Origin: Streptomyces sp. col6
Lineage (GTDB): Bacteria > Actinomycetota > Actinomycetes > Streptomycetales > Streptomycetaceae
DNA: 62,501 nt
Reading direction: 5' to 3'
Assembly (NCBI RefSeq): GCF_008042035.1
Contig: NZ_RDBL01000008.1
Coordinates: forward strand, 68,309 to 130,809
A program made the position numbers and the translations under genes. Under the pieces are notes generated by a model, which was not told the DNA's origin, did not search any database, and saw only the letters and a list, made by a program, of their open reading frames with translations. This document shows positions 27,670-37,594 of this stretch, piece after piece (position 1 is the first letter of the stretch; the number at the start of each line of letters is the position of its first letter).

Positions 27670-29190
27670 ATGCCGACCTTCCATACGTACGACGGAACCG
27701 AGCTCGCCTATCACCTCGTGGGGGAGGGGACACCGCTGATCTGCCTGCCGGGCGGACCCATGCGGGCGAGTACCTATTTCGGCACCCTCGGCGGACTGGC
27801 CGCCCACCGGCAGCTGGTCCTTCTCGACCTGCGCGGCACGGGCGACTCCGCCGCCCCCGACGACCCCGCCACCTACCGCTGCGACCGGCAGGCCGAGGAC
27901 GTCGAGGCCCTGCGCGCCCACCTCGGCCTGGAGCGCGTCGATCTCCTCGCCCACTCCGCGGCCGGCGACCTCGCCGCGCTCTACGCCGCCCGCCACCCGG
28001 AGCGGCTGCGCAACCTGGTCCTCGTCGCCCCCACCACCGGGGCCACCGGAATCCCCGTCGCCGTGCCCGAGGCCCGCGAGGCGGCCGCGCTGCGCTGCTC
28101 GGAACCCTGGTACGAGGACGCGCTCGCCGCCCTGGAGGAGATCTGGGCCGGCCGGATGACCGGCGAACTGCGCGCCAGGACGCGGCCGTTCCTGTACGCA
28201 CGCTGGGACGCCGCCGCACAGGAGCACGCCGCCGGCTCGTCGGCGCAGATCAACGCCGAGGCCGCGGCGGAGTACGCCGCGGAAGGCGCCTTCGACCCGG
28301 CCGAGACCGTCCCGGCCCTGCGCGCCCTGGAGGCCCCGGTCCTCGTGCTGGCCGGTGAGTACGACACCGTCACCACGCCCGACCGGGCCGCCGAACTGGC
28401 CGCGCTCTTCCCGCACGCGGAGTTCGCGGTACAGCGCGGCGCCGCGCACTTCCCGTGGACCGACGACGCGGGGGCGTTCGCCCGTACCGTCGAGGCGTTC
28501 CTCGACCCCGAGGTGCACAGCGTCCGGGCCGGCGGGATACGGCTCGCCCACCGGGTCTGGGGCGACCCGGCCGCGCCGCCGGTGGTCCTGGCCCACGGCC
28601 GGTGCGGGAACAGCGGCGACTGGGCCCACATCGCCGCCGGACTCGCCGCCACGCACCGGGTGTACGCCTTCGACTTCCGCGGCCACGGGCTCAGCGACTG
28701 GCCCGGCCGCTACTCCTTCGAGCTGTTCCGCGACGACCTGCACGGCTTCCTGGAGGCCCGCAACCTCGCCGGTGCCACCGTCGTCGGACATTCCATGGGC
28801 GGTGCCGCCGCCTACCTGCTCGCCGAGCGGCACCCCGGGCTCATCGGCCGCCTCGTCATCGAGGAGGCGCCGCCGCCCTTCCCGCTGGACCCGCCGCGCC
28901 CCGCACCCGAACGGCCCGCCGGAGAGCTGGACTTCGACTGGCCCCTCGTGCCGGCGATCGACGCCCAGCTCAACGACCCGGACCCGGCCGGGCCCGAACT
29001 CCTCGGTGACATCACCGCCCCCACCCTGATCATCGGCGGTGGCCCGAGCAGCCGGATCGATCAGGAGGACCTGGCCTGGATGGCCCGGCGCATTCCCGGC
29101 GCCGAACACGTCACCATCGACGCGGGCCATCTCGTACACACCGAACGACCGGAGGAATTCCTGGCAGCCCTCCGGTCGTTCGGTATCTGA
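27670..29190 (+). CDS. Tandem double alpha/beta hydrolase
   Basis: A 506-aa protein made of two complete alpha/beta-hydrolase domains. Domain 1 (about residues 1-275) has the oxyanion region GEGTPLICLPGGP, LLDLRGTGDS, nucleophile Ser in LLAHSAAGDL, acid Asp in AGEYDTV and His in RGAAHFPW, and resembles proline iminopeptidase and esterase types. Domain 2 (about 285-506) has PPVVLAHGRCGNSGDW, FDFRGHGLSDW, nucleophile Ser in VVGHSMGGAA, and His in DAGHLVHTERP. Both triads appear intact, so two activities or two steps are possible. A TTGGAT hexamer ends 6 nt before the ATG at 27670, supporting this start and a leaderless mRNA. A 16-bp hairpin lies inside the last 17 codons. It is divergent from paaK. 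Confidence 0.88.
   Translation: MPTFHTYDGTELAYHLVGEGTPLICLPGGPMRASTYFGTLGGLAAHRQLVLLDLRGTGDSAAPDDPATYRCDRQAEDVEALRAHLGLERVDLLAHSAAGDLAALYAARHPERLRNLVLVAPTTGATGIPVAVPEAREAAALRCSEPWYEDALAALEEIWAGRMTGELRARTRPFLYARWDAAAQEHAAGSSAQINAEAAAEYAAEGAFDPAETVPALRALEAPVLVLAGEYDTVTTPDRAAELAALFPHAEFAVQRGAAHFPWTDDAGAFARTVEAFLDPEVHSVRAGGIRLAHRVWGDPAAPPVVLAHGRCGNSGDWAHIAAGLAATHRVYAFDFRGHGLSDWPGRYSFELFRDDLHGFLEARNLAGATVVGHSMGGAAAYLLAERHPGLIGRLVIEEAPPPFPLDPPRPAPERPAGELDFDWPLVPAIDAQLNDPDPAGPELLGDITAPTLIIGGGPSSRIDQEDLAWMARRIPGAEHVTIDAGHLVHTERPEEFLAALRSFGI
29140..29184. terminator. 16-bp terminator hairpin inside the 3' end of the hydrolase gene
   Basis: Bases 29140-29155 and 29169-29184 are perfect reverse complements around a 13-nt loop. 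The right arm ends 6 nt before the TGA at 29188-29190, so the hairpin is entirely within the coding region. It also faces the end of the convergent pigment hydroxylase gene 26 bp away and can act bidirectionally. Confidence 0.75.
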
Positions 29191-29209
29191 TCCATGAACT
29201 GACGCTGTG

Positions 29210-30838
29210 TCAGTCGCGGTGCAGCAGCGTCACCATGACCTCGCGCAGCGTCGCCTCGGCGTCCTCGACGCCCGACTCCGTACGCCAGGCGACGAAGCCG
29301 TCGGGGCGCACCAGGACCGCACCGTCCCGGTGCGTCCCGTGCGCCTCGGCCCAGTCCGCCCCGTCCTCCGGCTCCAGATCACCGCCCGCACCGATGCCGA
29401 ACGCGTCGAGCCGCACCCCCAGCCGGTCGGCGACCTCGGCCGCGGCCCGCCGCCACACCGTGTCCGTGCTGTCCGTGAGCAGCACGAACGAACGCTCGTA
29501 CAGATCGAGGGCCGAGATCCGCTCCCCGTCCCTGCGCACCCACAGGTGGGGCGCCCGGCTGCCCGGTTCGCCCGTCAGCCGCACCCCCTCCGGGACCACC
29601 GGCGCGTCCGGCGCCACACCCAGCACCGCGCCCGCCGTATAGCGGTAGCCCAGTGCCACGTTCAGCATCCCGCCCCGCTTGCCGCCGCCCACCGAGGGCG
29701 GCGGTGCGTAACCGGGGTGGCTGTGCTCACCGGACCGCGCCGACGCGCGCTCGCTCGTAGCCCGTGCCACCGGCAGCCGCTCCTGCCCGTACGTGTCCAG
29801 CAGGCCCCGGCCCGCCTCGCCCCGCAGCACCGCCGCCAGCTTCCACGCCAGGTTGTGCGCGTCCTGGATGCCCGTGTTGGAGCCGAACGCCCCGGTCGGC
29901 GACATCTCGTGCGCCGAGTCACCGGCCAGGAACACCCGGTCCCGCGCGTACCGCTCGGCCACCCGCTCCGCCGCGTGCCACGGCGCCTTGCCCGTGATCT
30001 CCACGTCGATGTCCGGCGCGCCGACGGCGGTACGGATGTGGAGGGCGCACCGCTCGTCCGTGAAGTCCTCCAGCGTCTCACCCCGGCCCGGCTGCCACGG
30101 GGCGTGGAACACCCACTCCCGCTCGTTGTCCACCGGCAGCAGAGCACCCTCCGCCTGCGGGTTGGTCAGGTAACAGACGATGAAGCGCCGGTCGCCCAGC
30201 ACCTCGGCCAGCCCGCGCGACCGGAAGGTGATGCTCACGTTGTGGAACAGGTCGCCCGCACCCGAACGGCCGATGCCCAGCTGCTCGCGGACCGGGCTGC
30301 GCGGCCCGTCCGCGGCGATCAGGTAGTCCGCCCGCACGGTCGTGTGCTCACCGGTCTCCCGGTTCTTCAGGGTGGCGGTGACACCGGAGGCGTCCGGGTC
30401 GAACGACATCATCTCGGTCGAGAACCGCAGGTCGCCGCCCTGCTCCCGGGCCCGGTCCAGCAGCACGGGCTCCAGGTCGTTCTGGCTGCACAGGCACCAG
30501 CCCGTCGGGCTGAACCGGGCGATCGCCCCGCCCGGGTCGATCTCCTTGAACAGCCACTCCTGATCGTCGCCGGTCAGCGAGCCGGCCTGGAGGATGCCGT
30601 GGTTGTCCGCGAGCACCGAGGCGGCCGCCCGGATCTCCCGCTCGACACCCGCACGGCGGAACACCTCCATCGTCCGGACGTTGTTGCCCCGGCCGCGCGG
30701 ATGCGTCGAGGTCGCGGCGTGCTTCTCGACCAGCAGGTGCTCGACGCCGAGCCGACCGAGGAAAAGTGACGCGGACAGGCCCACCAGCGAGCCGCCCACG
30801 ATGAGGACGGGTACATGGAGGTCGACGTTCTCGTTCAT
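29210..30838 (-). CDS. whiE-ORFVIII: Spore-pigment FAD-dependent aromatic polyketide hydroxylase (WhiE ORFVIII-like)
   Basis: A 542-aa class A flavin monooxygenase that hydroxylates the aromatic polyketide. It has the ADP-binding motif VLIVGGSLVG at 11-20, a DG-type site YLIAADGPRSPVREQLG, and the FAD motif FLAGDSAHEMSPTGAFGSN. The C-terminal thioredoxin-like domain is characteristic of phenol hydroxylase-type enzymes such as RdmE and PgaE. Its position, head to head with the ORFI-ORFVII operon, is the same as ORFVIII in S. coelicolor whiE, where the two are separately regulated during sporulation. The ATG at 30838 follows a GGAGC-like site. The hydroxylation position is not known. Confidence 0.93.
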   Translation of the reverse strand: MNENVDLHVPVLIVGGSLVGLSASLFLGRLGVEHLLVEKHAATSTHPRGRGNNVRTMEVFRRAGVEREIRAAASVLADNHGILQAGSLTGDDQEWLFKEIDPGGAIARFSPTGWCLCSQNDLEPVLLDRAREQGGDLRFSTEMMSFDPDASGVTATLKNRETGEHTTVRADYLIAADGPRSPVREQLGIGRSGAGDLFHNVSITFRSRGLAEVLGDRRFIVCYLTNPQAEGALLPVDNEREWVFHAPWQPGRGETLEDFTDERCALHIRTAVGAPDIDVEITGKAPWHAAERVAERYARDRVFLAGDSAHEMSPTGAFGSNTGIQDAHNLAWKLAAVLRGEAGRGLLDTYGQERLPVARATSERASARSGEHSHPGYAPPPSVGGGKRGGMLNVALGYRYTAGAVLGVAPDAPVVPEGVRLTGEPGSRAPHLWVRRDGERISALDLYERSFVLLTDSTDTVWRRAAAEVADRLGVRLDAFGIGAGGDLEPEDGADWAEAHGTHRDGAVLVRPDGFVAWRTESGVEDAEATLREVMVTLLHRD

Positions 30839-31118
30839 CAGTTGCTCCAGCTCCGACGCCGTACAGATGCACTGTCCATGCCCGGCCGGGGGCCGGGCAG
30901 GAGCGCTTCGGGAGCCCGCTCACCTGAACGGTTCATAAATCTCGCGTCGGGCGGACCAGCGTTTCACGATCGGTCACGGAGACGACGCCCTCGGTCCGGG
31001 CGGGCCGTGCGTGATCGCCGGGGCTCCCCGTACCGATCCCCCTCGGCAGCCGACGGCTCCACAGCTCCGGCCGGCTCTCCCAGCGTCCCCGCCTCACCGC
31101 GTCGAAGGAGTTCGCCAG
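30839..31118. promoter_or_regulatory. Divergent whiE promoter region
   Basis: 280 bp separate ORFVIII and ORFI. In S. coelicolor this interval holds whiEP2 (ORFVIII, sigma-F dependent) and whiEP1 (ORFI-VII). A 9-bp perfect hairpin with a 3-nt loop is at 30879-30899, in what would be the ORFVIII leader. The AT-richest part is 30925-30945. A GAAGGAG ribosome site at 31104-31110 serves ORFI. I could not assign sigma-F or other -10/-35 elements with confidence. Confidence 0.6.
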
Positions 31119-32240
31119 ATGACCACCACCCTTTCGGAACGGATCTCACAGTCCGCCTTCGACGGATCCAGGCTGCGCGTCGTGCTGCTGCTGGACCTGT
31201 ACGAGGGCGCGCAGAACCAGTTCCTGGAGGCGTACGAGCACATGCGCAACCAGATCGCCTCCGTCCCCGGCCACATCAGCGACCAGCTGTGCCAGTCCAT
31301 CGAGAACCCCTCGCAGTGGCTGATCACCAGCGAGTGGGAGAGCGCCCCGCCCTTCCTCGCCTGGGTCAACAGCGAGGAGCACGTCGCGACCGTGCAGCCC
31401 CTGCACAGCTGCGTACGCGACACCCGGTCGCTGCGCTTCAGCGTTCTGCGCGAGACCGGCAAGGGCTTCGAGACCGTCCCGGACCCGGTCCGCGGCAGCC
31501 TCCAGACCTCCCCCCGGCTCGGCGACGGCGTCGTGCGCCACGCGCTCACCTTCACCGTCAAGCCGGGCACCGAGGACATCGTCGCGAAGCTCCTCGCCGA
31601 CTACGAGTCGCCCCGCGCGCGCGTCGACGACCACACCCGGCTGCGCCGCACCTCGCTCTTCATGCACGGCAACCGTGTGGTGCGCGCCGTCGAGGTCGAG
31701 GGAGACCTCATGGCCGCGCTGCGCCACGTCGCGCGCCAGCCCGAGATCCGCGCCGTCGAGGAGGCCATCAACCCCTACCTCGAACAGGACCGCGACCTCG
31801 CCGACCCCGACTCCGCCCGGATGTTCTTCACCCGTGCGGCCCTGCCCACCGTGCACCACGTCTCGGCCGGCCGCCACGCCCCCGAGAGCCTGAACCGGCA
31901 CGCGGTCTTCTACCAGGCCAAGGAGGGTTGCGGGATGGCCCTGGCCCGGCTGCTGGCCGCCCACGACGAGGAGGCCGCCGACGACACCGGCAGCCCCATC
32001 GACAGCAGCACCATCTTCCAGCGCGACGACGTCGTCGTCCGCCTGCTGGAGGCGAGCGGCCCGCTCGACGCACAGCCCGCGCAGGCGCTCGGCATCAACG
32101 GCCCCGGCAAGGCGGCCCGTCTGGCCCGCCTCCTGGAGGGAGAGGCCAACGCCGTCCAGGCCACCGACCAGGACGCCGCACGCTTCCTCGCCCGGTCCGA
32201 GATGCGGCTGATCACCGACCGGCGGGCCGCGGATTCCTGA
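31119..32240 (+). CDS. whiE-ORFI: Spore-pigment SchA/CurD-like protein (WhiE ORFI)
   Basis: A 373-aa protein of the SchA/CurD-like family, found only in spore-pigment and related type II polyketide clusters. The N-terminal half contains a dimeric alpha/beta-barrel-like segment (LLLDLYEGAQNQFLEAYEHM near residue 23), and a second, similar unit follows (TFTVKPGTEDIVAKLLADYE). The last third is a helical region. The biochemical role is unknown; it probably assists cyclisation or assembly. The ATG at 31119 follows GAAGGAG. It is the first gene of the ORFI-VII operon, 78 bp before the cupin. Confidence 0.93.
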   Translation: MTTTLSERISQSAFDGSRLRVVLLLDLYEGAQNQFLEAYEHMRNQIASVPGHISDQLCQSIENPSQWLITSEWESAPPFLAWVNSEEHVATVQPLHSCVRDTRSLRFSVLRETGKGFETVPDPVRGSLQTSPRLGDGVVRHALTFTVKPGTEDIVAKLLADYESPRARVDDHTRLRRTSLFMHGNRVVRAVEVEGDLMAALRHVARQPEIRAVEEAINPYLEQDRDLADPDSARMFFTRAALPTVHHVSAGRHAPESLNRHAVFYQAKEGCGMALARLLAAHDEEAADDTGSPIDSSTIFQRDDVVVRLLEASGPLDAQPAQALGINGPGKAARLARLLEGEANAVQATDQDAARFLARSEMRLITDRRAADS

Positions 32241-32318
32241 ACCGCGCTCCGGCACCCCGGGGGGTTCTCGCTCGACCCGTCATCACAACGCGCCCTGCGC
32301 CCAGGAGGAAAAGCAGAC

Positions 32319-32753
32319 ATGACCACCCACCGGCCACGCATCGTGGACCTCAGTGAGACCCAGCCCAACCGCAGGCGCGGAGGCGACCTGCGCGCTCTGC
32401 TCACCCCGACCGCGGTGGGCGCCACCAGCGGCTTCATGGGCCTGGCCATCGTCGAGCCCGGCGACCGCATCGGCGAGCACTACCACCCGTATTCCGAGGA
32501 GTTCGTGTACGTGGTGCAGGGGCTCCTGGAGGTCGACCTGGACGGGGAGACGCACAAGATGCGCCCCGACCAGGGCCTGCTGATCCCCCCGCACGTGCGC
32601 CACCGCTTCCGCAACGTCGGCGACACCGAGGCCCGCATGGTCTTCCACCTCGGCCCGCTCGCCCCCCGCCCCGAACTCGGCCACGTCGACACCGAGGTGA
32701 CCGAGACCGCCGAGGCGGGCGCGCCGCCAGAACGAACCGAGGCCGCCTCATGA
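32319..32753 (+). CDS. whiE-ORFII: Spore-pigment cupin (WhiE ORFII)
   Basis: A 144-aa single-domain cupin expected to bind a metal through [15 protein letters not shown] (His, His and Glu near residues 51-59) and a later His in [10 protein letters not shown]. This is the CurC/ORFII type of cyclase or monooxygenase-like protein found in spore-pigment clusters. AGGAGG precedes the ATG at 32319. Its stop overlaps the KS-alpha start by 4 bp (ATGA), coupling the two. Confidence 0.93.
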   Translation: MTTHRPRIVDLSETQPNRRRGGDLRALLTPTAVGATSGFMGLAIVEPGDRIGEHYHPYSEEFVYVVQGLLEVDLDGETHKMRPDQGLLIPPHVRHRFRNVGDTEARMVFHLGPLAPRPELGHVDTEVTETAEAGAPPERTEAAS

Positions 32754-34018
32754 CCCGGCGCGTGGCGGTCACCGGAGTCGGCGTCGTCGCCCCGGGCGGC
32801 ATCGGGGCCCCGGCCTTCTGGGACCTCCTCTCCAACGGCCGCACCGCGACCCGGGGCATCACCCTCTTCGACCCCGCGGGCTTCCGCTCCCGGATCGCCG
32901 CCGAGTGCGACTTCGACCCGGCGGCCCACGGACTGGACGACGAGGAGACCGCCCGCGCGGACCGCTACGTCCAGTTCGCGATGGTCGCCGCCCGCGAGGC
33001 GCTCGCCGACGCCGGTCTGGACCCCGAGCGGACCGACCCCTGGCGGATGGGCGTCTCCCTCGGCACCGCGGTCGGCGGAACCACCCGGCTGGAGCACGAC
33101 TACGTCGCGGTCAGCGAGAGGGGGGCGCGCTGGGACGTCGACCACCGCCGGGCCGGCCCGCACCTGGAGCGCGCCTTCTCACCCAGCTCACTGGCCTCGG
33201 CCGTCGCCGAACAGGTCGGCGCGCACGGCCCCGTGCAGACCGTCTCCACCGGCTGCACCTCGGGCCTGGACGCCATCGGCTACGCCTTCCACTCCATCGA
33301 GGAGGGACGGGTCGACGTCTGCATCGCGGGCGCCTCCGACTCGCCGATCACCCCGATCACCGTGGCCTGCTTCGACGCCATCAAGGCGACCTCCCCCAAC
33401 AACGACGACCCGGAGCACGCCTCCCGGCCCTTCGACGCCCGCCGCGACGGGTTCGTCATGGGCGAGGGCGGCGCCGTGCTCGTCCTGGAGGAGCTGGAGC
33501 ACGCGCGGGCCCGCGGGGCGACGGTGTACTGCGAGATCGCCGGGTACGCGACCTTCGGTAACGCCTACCACATGACCGGGCTCACCCCCGAGGGTCTGGA
33601 GATGGCCGAGGCCATCAACAGCGCGCTCGGCCACGGCCGGATCTCCCCGCAGGACATCGACTACGTCAACGCGCACGGCTCGGGCACCAAGCAGAACGAC
33701 CGGCACGAGACCGCCGCGGTGAAGCGGGCCCTCGGCGCACACGCCCACAAGGTGCCGATGAGCTCCATCAAGTCGATGGTGGGCCACTCCCTCGGCGCGA
33801 TCGGCGCGATAGAGATCGCCGCCTGCGTCCTGGCCCTGGTCAACCAGACGGTGCCGCCCACGGCCAACTACGAGTCCCCGGACCCGGAGTGCGACCTCGA
33901 CTACGTGCCGCGCACCGCCCGCCCGCTGAAGCTGCGCAGCGTCCTGTCGGTGGGCAGCGGCTTCGGCGGCTTCCAGTCCGCGGTGGCCCTGACCCGAACA
34001 GGTGGGAGGACACCATGA
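32750..34018 (+). CDS. whiE-ORFIII: Spore-pigment ketosynthase alpha (WhiE ORFIII)
   Basis: A 422-aa type II polyketide ketosynthase that condenses malonyl units on the ACP. The catalytic triad is intact: Cys169 in VSTGCTSG, His309 in NAHGSGT and His346 in VGHSLG. The N-terminal [15 protein letters not shown] and the [18 protein letters not shown] block are typical. It works as a heterodimer with the next gene's product. The ATG overlaps the cupin stop, and its own TGA overlaps the next ATG, so translation of all three genes is coupled. Confidence 0.96.
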   Translation: MTRRVAVTGVGVVAPGGIGAPAFWDLLSNGRTATRGITLFDPAGFRSRIAAECDFDPAAHGLDDEETARADRYVQFAMVAAREALADAGLDPERTDPWRMGVSLGTAVGGTTRLEHDYVAVSERGARWDVDHRRAGPHLERAFSPSSLASAVAEQVGAHGPVQTVSTGCTSGLDAIGYAFHSIEEGRVDVCIAGASDSPITPITVACFDAIKATSPNNDDPEHASRPFDARRDGFVMGEGGAVLVLEELEHARARGATVYCEIAGYATFGNAYHMTGLTPEGLEMAEAINSALGHGRISPQDIDYVNAHGSGTKQNDRHETAAVKRALGAHAHKVPMSSIKSMVGHSLGAIGAIEIAACVLALVNQTVPPTANYESPDPECDLDYVPRTARPLKLRSVLSVGSGFGGFQSAVALTRTGGRTP

Positions 34019-35253
34019 GCACCCATAAGGCCCGGCGCACCGTCGTCACGGGCATCGGAGTCGTCGCCCCCAACGGCACGAGCACCGAAGCCTTCTGGAA
34101 GCGCACGCAGGAGGGCATGAGCGTCCTGGACCGGGTCACCCGGGAAGGATGCGAGGACCTCCCGCTGCACATCGCCGGCGAGGTCCGCGGCTTCGACCCC
34201 GTCGCGCTCATCGAGGAGCGCTACCTCGTCCAGACCGACCGGTTCACGCACTTCGCGATGGCCGCGGCCGACATGGCCCTGGACGACGCCCGGCTCGGCC
34301 GCGCCGACTACGAGGACCGGCCGTTCGGCGTGGGCGTGGTCACCGCGGCCGGCTCCGGCGGCGGCGAGTTCGGCCAGCGCGAACTGCAACGGCTGTGGGG
34401 CCAGGGATCCACGTACGTCGGCCCCTACCAGTCGATCGCCTGGTTCTACGCGGCGAGCACCGGCCAGATCTCCATCCGCGGCGGCTTCAAGGGGCCGTGC
34501 GCGGTGGTGGCCAGCGACGAGGCGGGCGGTCTCGACGCCCTCGCGCACGCCGACCGCTCCGTGCGGCGCGGCACCGACGCGGTCGTGGTCGGCGCGGCGG
34601 AGGCCCCGCTCGCGCCCTACTCCGTGGTCTGCCAGCTCGGCTACCGCGATCTGAGTGCGGCCGAGGACCCGACGCGGGCGTACCGCCCGTTCACCTCGGA
34701 CGCCTGCGGCTTCGTACCCGCCGAGGGCGGCGCGATGTTCGTGGTCGAGGAGGAGGAGTCGGCCCGCGAACGCGGTGCCCGGGTCCGGGCGGAGATCGCG
34801 GGCCACGCCGCCACCTTCACCACGGCGGCGCGCTGGGAGGAGTCCCGCGAGGGCCTCGCCCACGCGATCGAGGGCGCCCTGCGGGAAGCCGGCTGCGCGC
34901 CCGAGGAGGTCGACGTCGTCTTCGCGGACGCGCTCGGCTCACCGGCCGCCGACCGCGCCGAGGCGCTGGCGCTGGCCGACGCGCTCGGCGCGCACAGCCG
35001 GCGCGTCCCCGTGACCGCTCCCAAGACGGGCATCGGCCGCGCCTACTGCGGGGGTCCCGTCCTGGACGCGGCCGCCGCCGTCCTGTCCATGGAGAACGGG
35101 CTCGTACCGCCCACGCCCAACGTCTTCGAGATCTGCCACGACCTCGACGTCGTCACCGAGCGGGCCCGCCCCGCCGAACTGCGCACCGCGCTCGTGCTCA
35201 GCCGCGGCCTCATGGGCTCGAACGCGGCCCTGGTGCTGCGGCGCCCCGCCTGA
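34015..35253 (+). CDS. whiE-ORFIV: Spore-pigment ketosynthase beta / chain-length factor (WhiE ORFIV)
   Basis: The 412-aa partner subunit sets chain length and in studied systems promotes malonyl-ACP decarboxylation to prime synthesis. It has no catalytic Cys: the aligned position is Glu169 in [12 protein letters not shown]. Most chain-length factors (such as actinorhodin) carry Gln here, so this substitution is notable. Other features are the N-terminal [15 protein letters not shown] and [26 protein letters not shown] precedes the ATG, which overlaps the KS-alpha TGA. The chain length cannot be predicted from sequence alone; known whiE systems give long C24-type chains. Confidence 0.94.
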   Translation: MSTHKARRTVVTGIGVVAPNGTSTEAFWKRTQEGMSVLDRVTREGCEDLPLHIAGEVRGFDPVALIEERYLVQTDRFTHFAMAAADMALDDARLGRADYEDRPFGVGVVTAAGSGGGEFGQRELQRLWGQGSTYVGPYQSIAWFYAASTGQISIRGGFKGPCAVVASDEAGGLDALAHADRSVRRGTDAVVVGAAEAPLAPYSVVCQLGYRDLSAAEDPTRAYRPFTSDACGFVPAEGGAMFVVEEEESARERGARVRAEIAGHAATFTTAARWEESREGLAHAIEGALREAGCAPEEVDVVFADALGSPAADRAEALALADALGAHSRRVPVTAPKTGIGRAYCGGPVLDAAAAVLSMENGLVPPTPNVFEICHDLDVVTERARPAELRTALVLSRGLMGSNAALVLRRPA

Positions 35254-35289
35254 GCCCCACCCACCCCTCGTGAGAAGGAGAAGTCCCTC

Positions 35290-36025
<736 letters not shown>

Positions 36026-36097
36026 CCCGCCGTCGCAGGCCGGCGCACCCGGCCTCCCGGCCGGGTCCCGGTCCGGGGCGGCAGAAAGGCACCACCG

Positions 36098-36430
36098 ATG
36101 CACCACGCTCTGATCGTCGCCCGGATGGCGCCGGGATCGGCCCCGGACATCGCGGAACTGTTCGCCGCGTCCGACAACAGCGAACTGCCGCATCTGGTCG
36201 GCGTCACCCGCCGCAAGCTCTTCCAGTTCGGCGACGTCTACCTGCACATGATCGAGTCCGAGCGCCCGCCGGGCCCGGAGATCGCCAAGGTGACCGAGCA
36301 CCCGGAGTTCAGGGCCATCAGCGAACGGCTCACCGCCTTCGTCAGCCCCTACGACCCCGAGACCTGGCGCGGGCCGAAGGACGCGATGGCCCAGGAGTTC
36401 TACCGCTGGGAGCGCGGCGCCCCCGCGTGA
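36098..36430 (+). CDS. whiE-ORFVII: Spore-pigment TcmI-like polyketide cyclase (WhiE ORFVII)
   Basis: A 110-aa ferredoxin-like alpha/beta-barrel cyclase of the TcmI family, probably dimeric. Typical motifs are HALIVARMAPG at the start, the FAASDNSELPHLVGVTRRKLF block, and YLHMIESERPP. It catalyses a later ring closure. It ends the ORFI-VII operon; a terminator hairpin follows directly. The ATG at 36098 has a GAAAGG site. Confidence 0.94.
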   Translation: MHHALIVARMAPGSAPDIAELFAASDNSELPHLVGVTRRKLFQFGDVYLHMIESERPPGPEIAKVTEHPEFRAISERLTAFVSPYDPETWRGPKDAMAQEFYRWERGAPA

Positions 36431-36439
36431 GCCACGAAC

Positions 36440-36480
36440 ACCGCCCCGGCCCCGGCCTCTGTGGCCGGGACCGGGGCGGT
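36440..36480. terminator. 18-bp terminator hairpin at the end of the pigment operon
   Basis: Bases 36440-36457 pair with 36463-36480 with a single mismatch and a 5-nt loop. It is 9 nt after the ORFVII stop and 17 nt before the convergent methyltransferase end, so it can terminate both. Confidence 0.85.
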
Positions 36481-36497
36481 TCGCGTGCGTCCCGGGG

Positions 36498-37559
36498 TCA
36501 GTCCGGCACCACGCACTCGAAGGCGTGCAGATACGGGTTGACCGGCCGGACCGTGTCGATCCGCAGCCCCGCCTCGGAGAGCCGGTCCACCAGGCTCTGC
36601 CGGGTGTGCTTGGCTCCGCCCACGTTCAGCAGGAGCAGCAGGTCCATGGCGGTGGTGAACCGCATCGACGGGGTGTCGTCGACAAGGTTCTCGATGACGA
36701 CCACCCGGGCGCCGGGACGGGCCGCCTCGACGACCGAGCGCAGCGCCCGGCGGGTGCTGTCGTCGTCCCACTCCAGGATGTTCTTGATGATGTAGAGGTC
36801 GGCGGCGACCGGGATGCCCTCACGGCAGTCCCCGGCCACGATGCCCGCCCGTCCGGCCAGCGCACCGCCCTCGCGCAGCCGTTCGTCGGCGCGGGCGATC
36901 ACCCCCGGCAGGTCCATCAGGGTGCCGCTGACCGACGGGTGCTTCTCCAGCAGGCTCGCCAGCACGTGCCCCTGACCGCCGCCGATGTCGGCGACCGCCG
37001 AGACACCGGTGAGGTCGAGCAGGGAGGCGACGTCCAGCGCCGACTGCACGCTGGAGGTGGTCATGGCCGCGTTGAACACCTGCGCCGACTCGTGGGCGTC
37101 CTGGTGGAGGTAGTCGAAGAACTCCTTGCCGAACACCTCCTCGAAGACGTTGTCGCCGGTGCGCACCGCGTCCTCCAGACGGGGCCAGACCTCCCAGGTC
37201 CAGGGCTCCGTGCACCACAGGGAGATCGCCCGCAGGCTGTGCGGGTCGTCCTGGCGCAGCAGCCGGGACATGTCGGTGTGCGCGAAGGTGCCGTCGGCGT
37301 TCTCCGTGAAGACGCCGTAGCAGGCCAGCGCCCGCAGCAGCCGCCGCAGCGGGCCGGCTTCGGTCTTCACCGCCGCCGCCAGCCGCTCCGCGGTCTCGGG
37401 TTCGTCGCCCAGCGCGTCGGCGACGCCCAGCCGGGCCGCGGCGCGCACGGCGGCGGAGCGGGCCGCGCCGAACACGATCTCGCGCAGCCGCATCGCGGGC
37501 TGCGGGGTGGGAAGGGGCTGGACGGGAGTGGTGCCGGGGGTCGTGCTCACGGTGGTCAT
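36498..37559 (-). CDS. O-methyltransferase (TcmN/hydroxyneurosporene-type), possible pigment tailoring
   Basis: A 353-aa class I methyltransferase. An N-terminal winged-helix dimerisation domain (RSAAVRAAARLGVADALGDEP) is followed by the SAM-binding motif VADIGGGQGHVLASLLEKHP, TLMDLPGVI, the acidic GDCREGIPVAADLYIIKNILEWDDD with catalytic-type His absent (Glu-Trp instead of His), and a C-terminal AKHTRQSLVDRLSEAGL. The same arrangement occurs in polyketide O-methyltransferases such as TcmN C-terminal and DnrK, although the usual catalytic His before the W is Glu here. It faces the pigment operon tail to tail across a terminator, so it may tailor the pigment; this is inferred from position. 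ATG at 37559 follows a distant GGAG. Confidence 0.85.
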   Translation of the reverse strand: MTTVSTTPGTTPVQPLPTPQPAMRLREIVFGAARSAAVRAAARLGVADALGDEPETAERLAAAVKTEAGPLRRLLRALACYGVFTENADGTFAHTDMSRLLRQDDPHSLRAISLWCTEPWTWEVWPRLEDAVRTGDNVFEEVFGKEFFDYLHQDAHESAQVFNAAMTTSSVQSALDVASLLDLTGVSAVADIGGGQGHVLASLLEKHPSVSGTLMDLPGVIARADERLREGGALAGRAGIVAGDCREGIPVAADLYIIKNILEWDDDSTRRALRSVVEAARPGARVVVIENLVDDTPSMRFTTAMDLLLLLNVGGAKHTRQSLVDRLSEAGLRIDTVRPVNPYLHAFECVVPD

Positions 37560-37594
37560 GCCGTCTCGCTTCTCCTCGTACGGGGGGTCACCGG

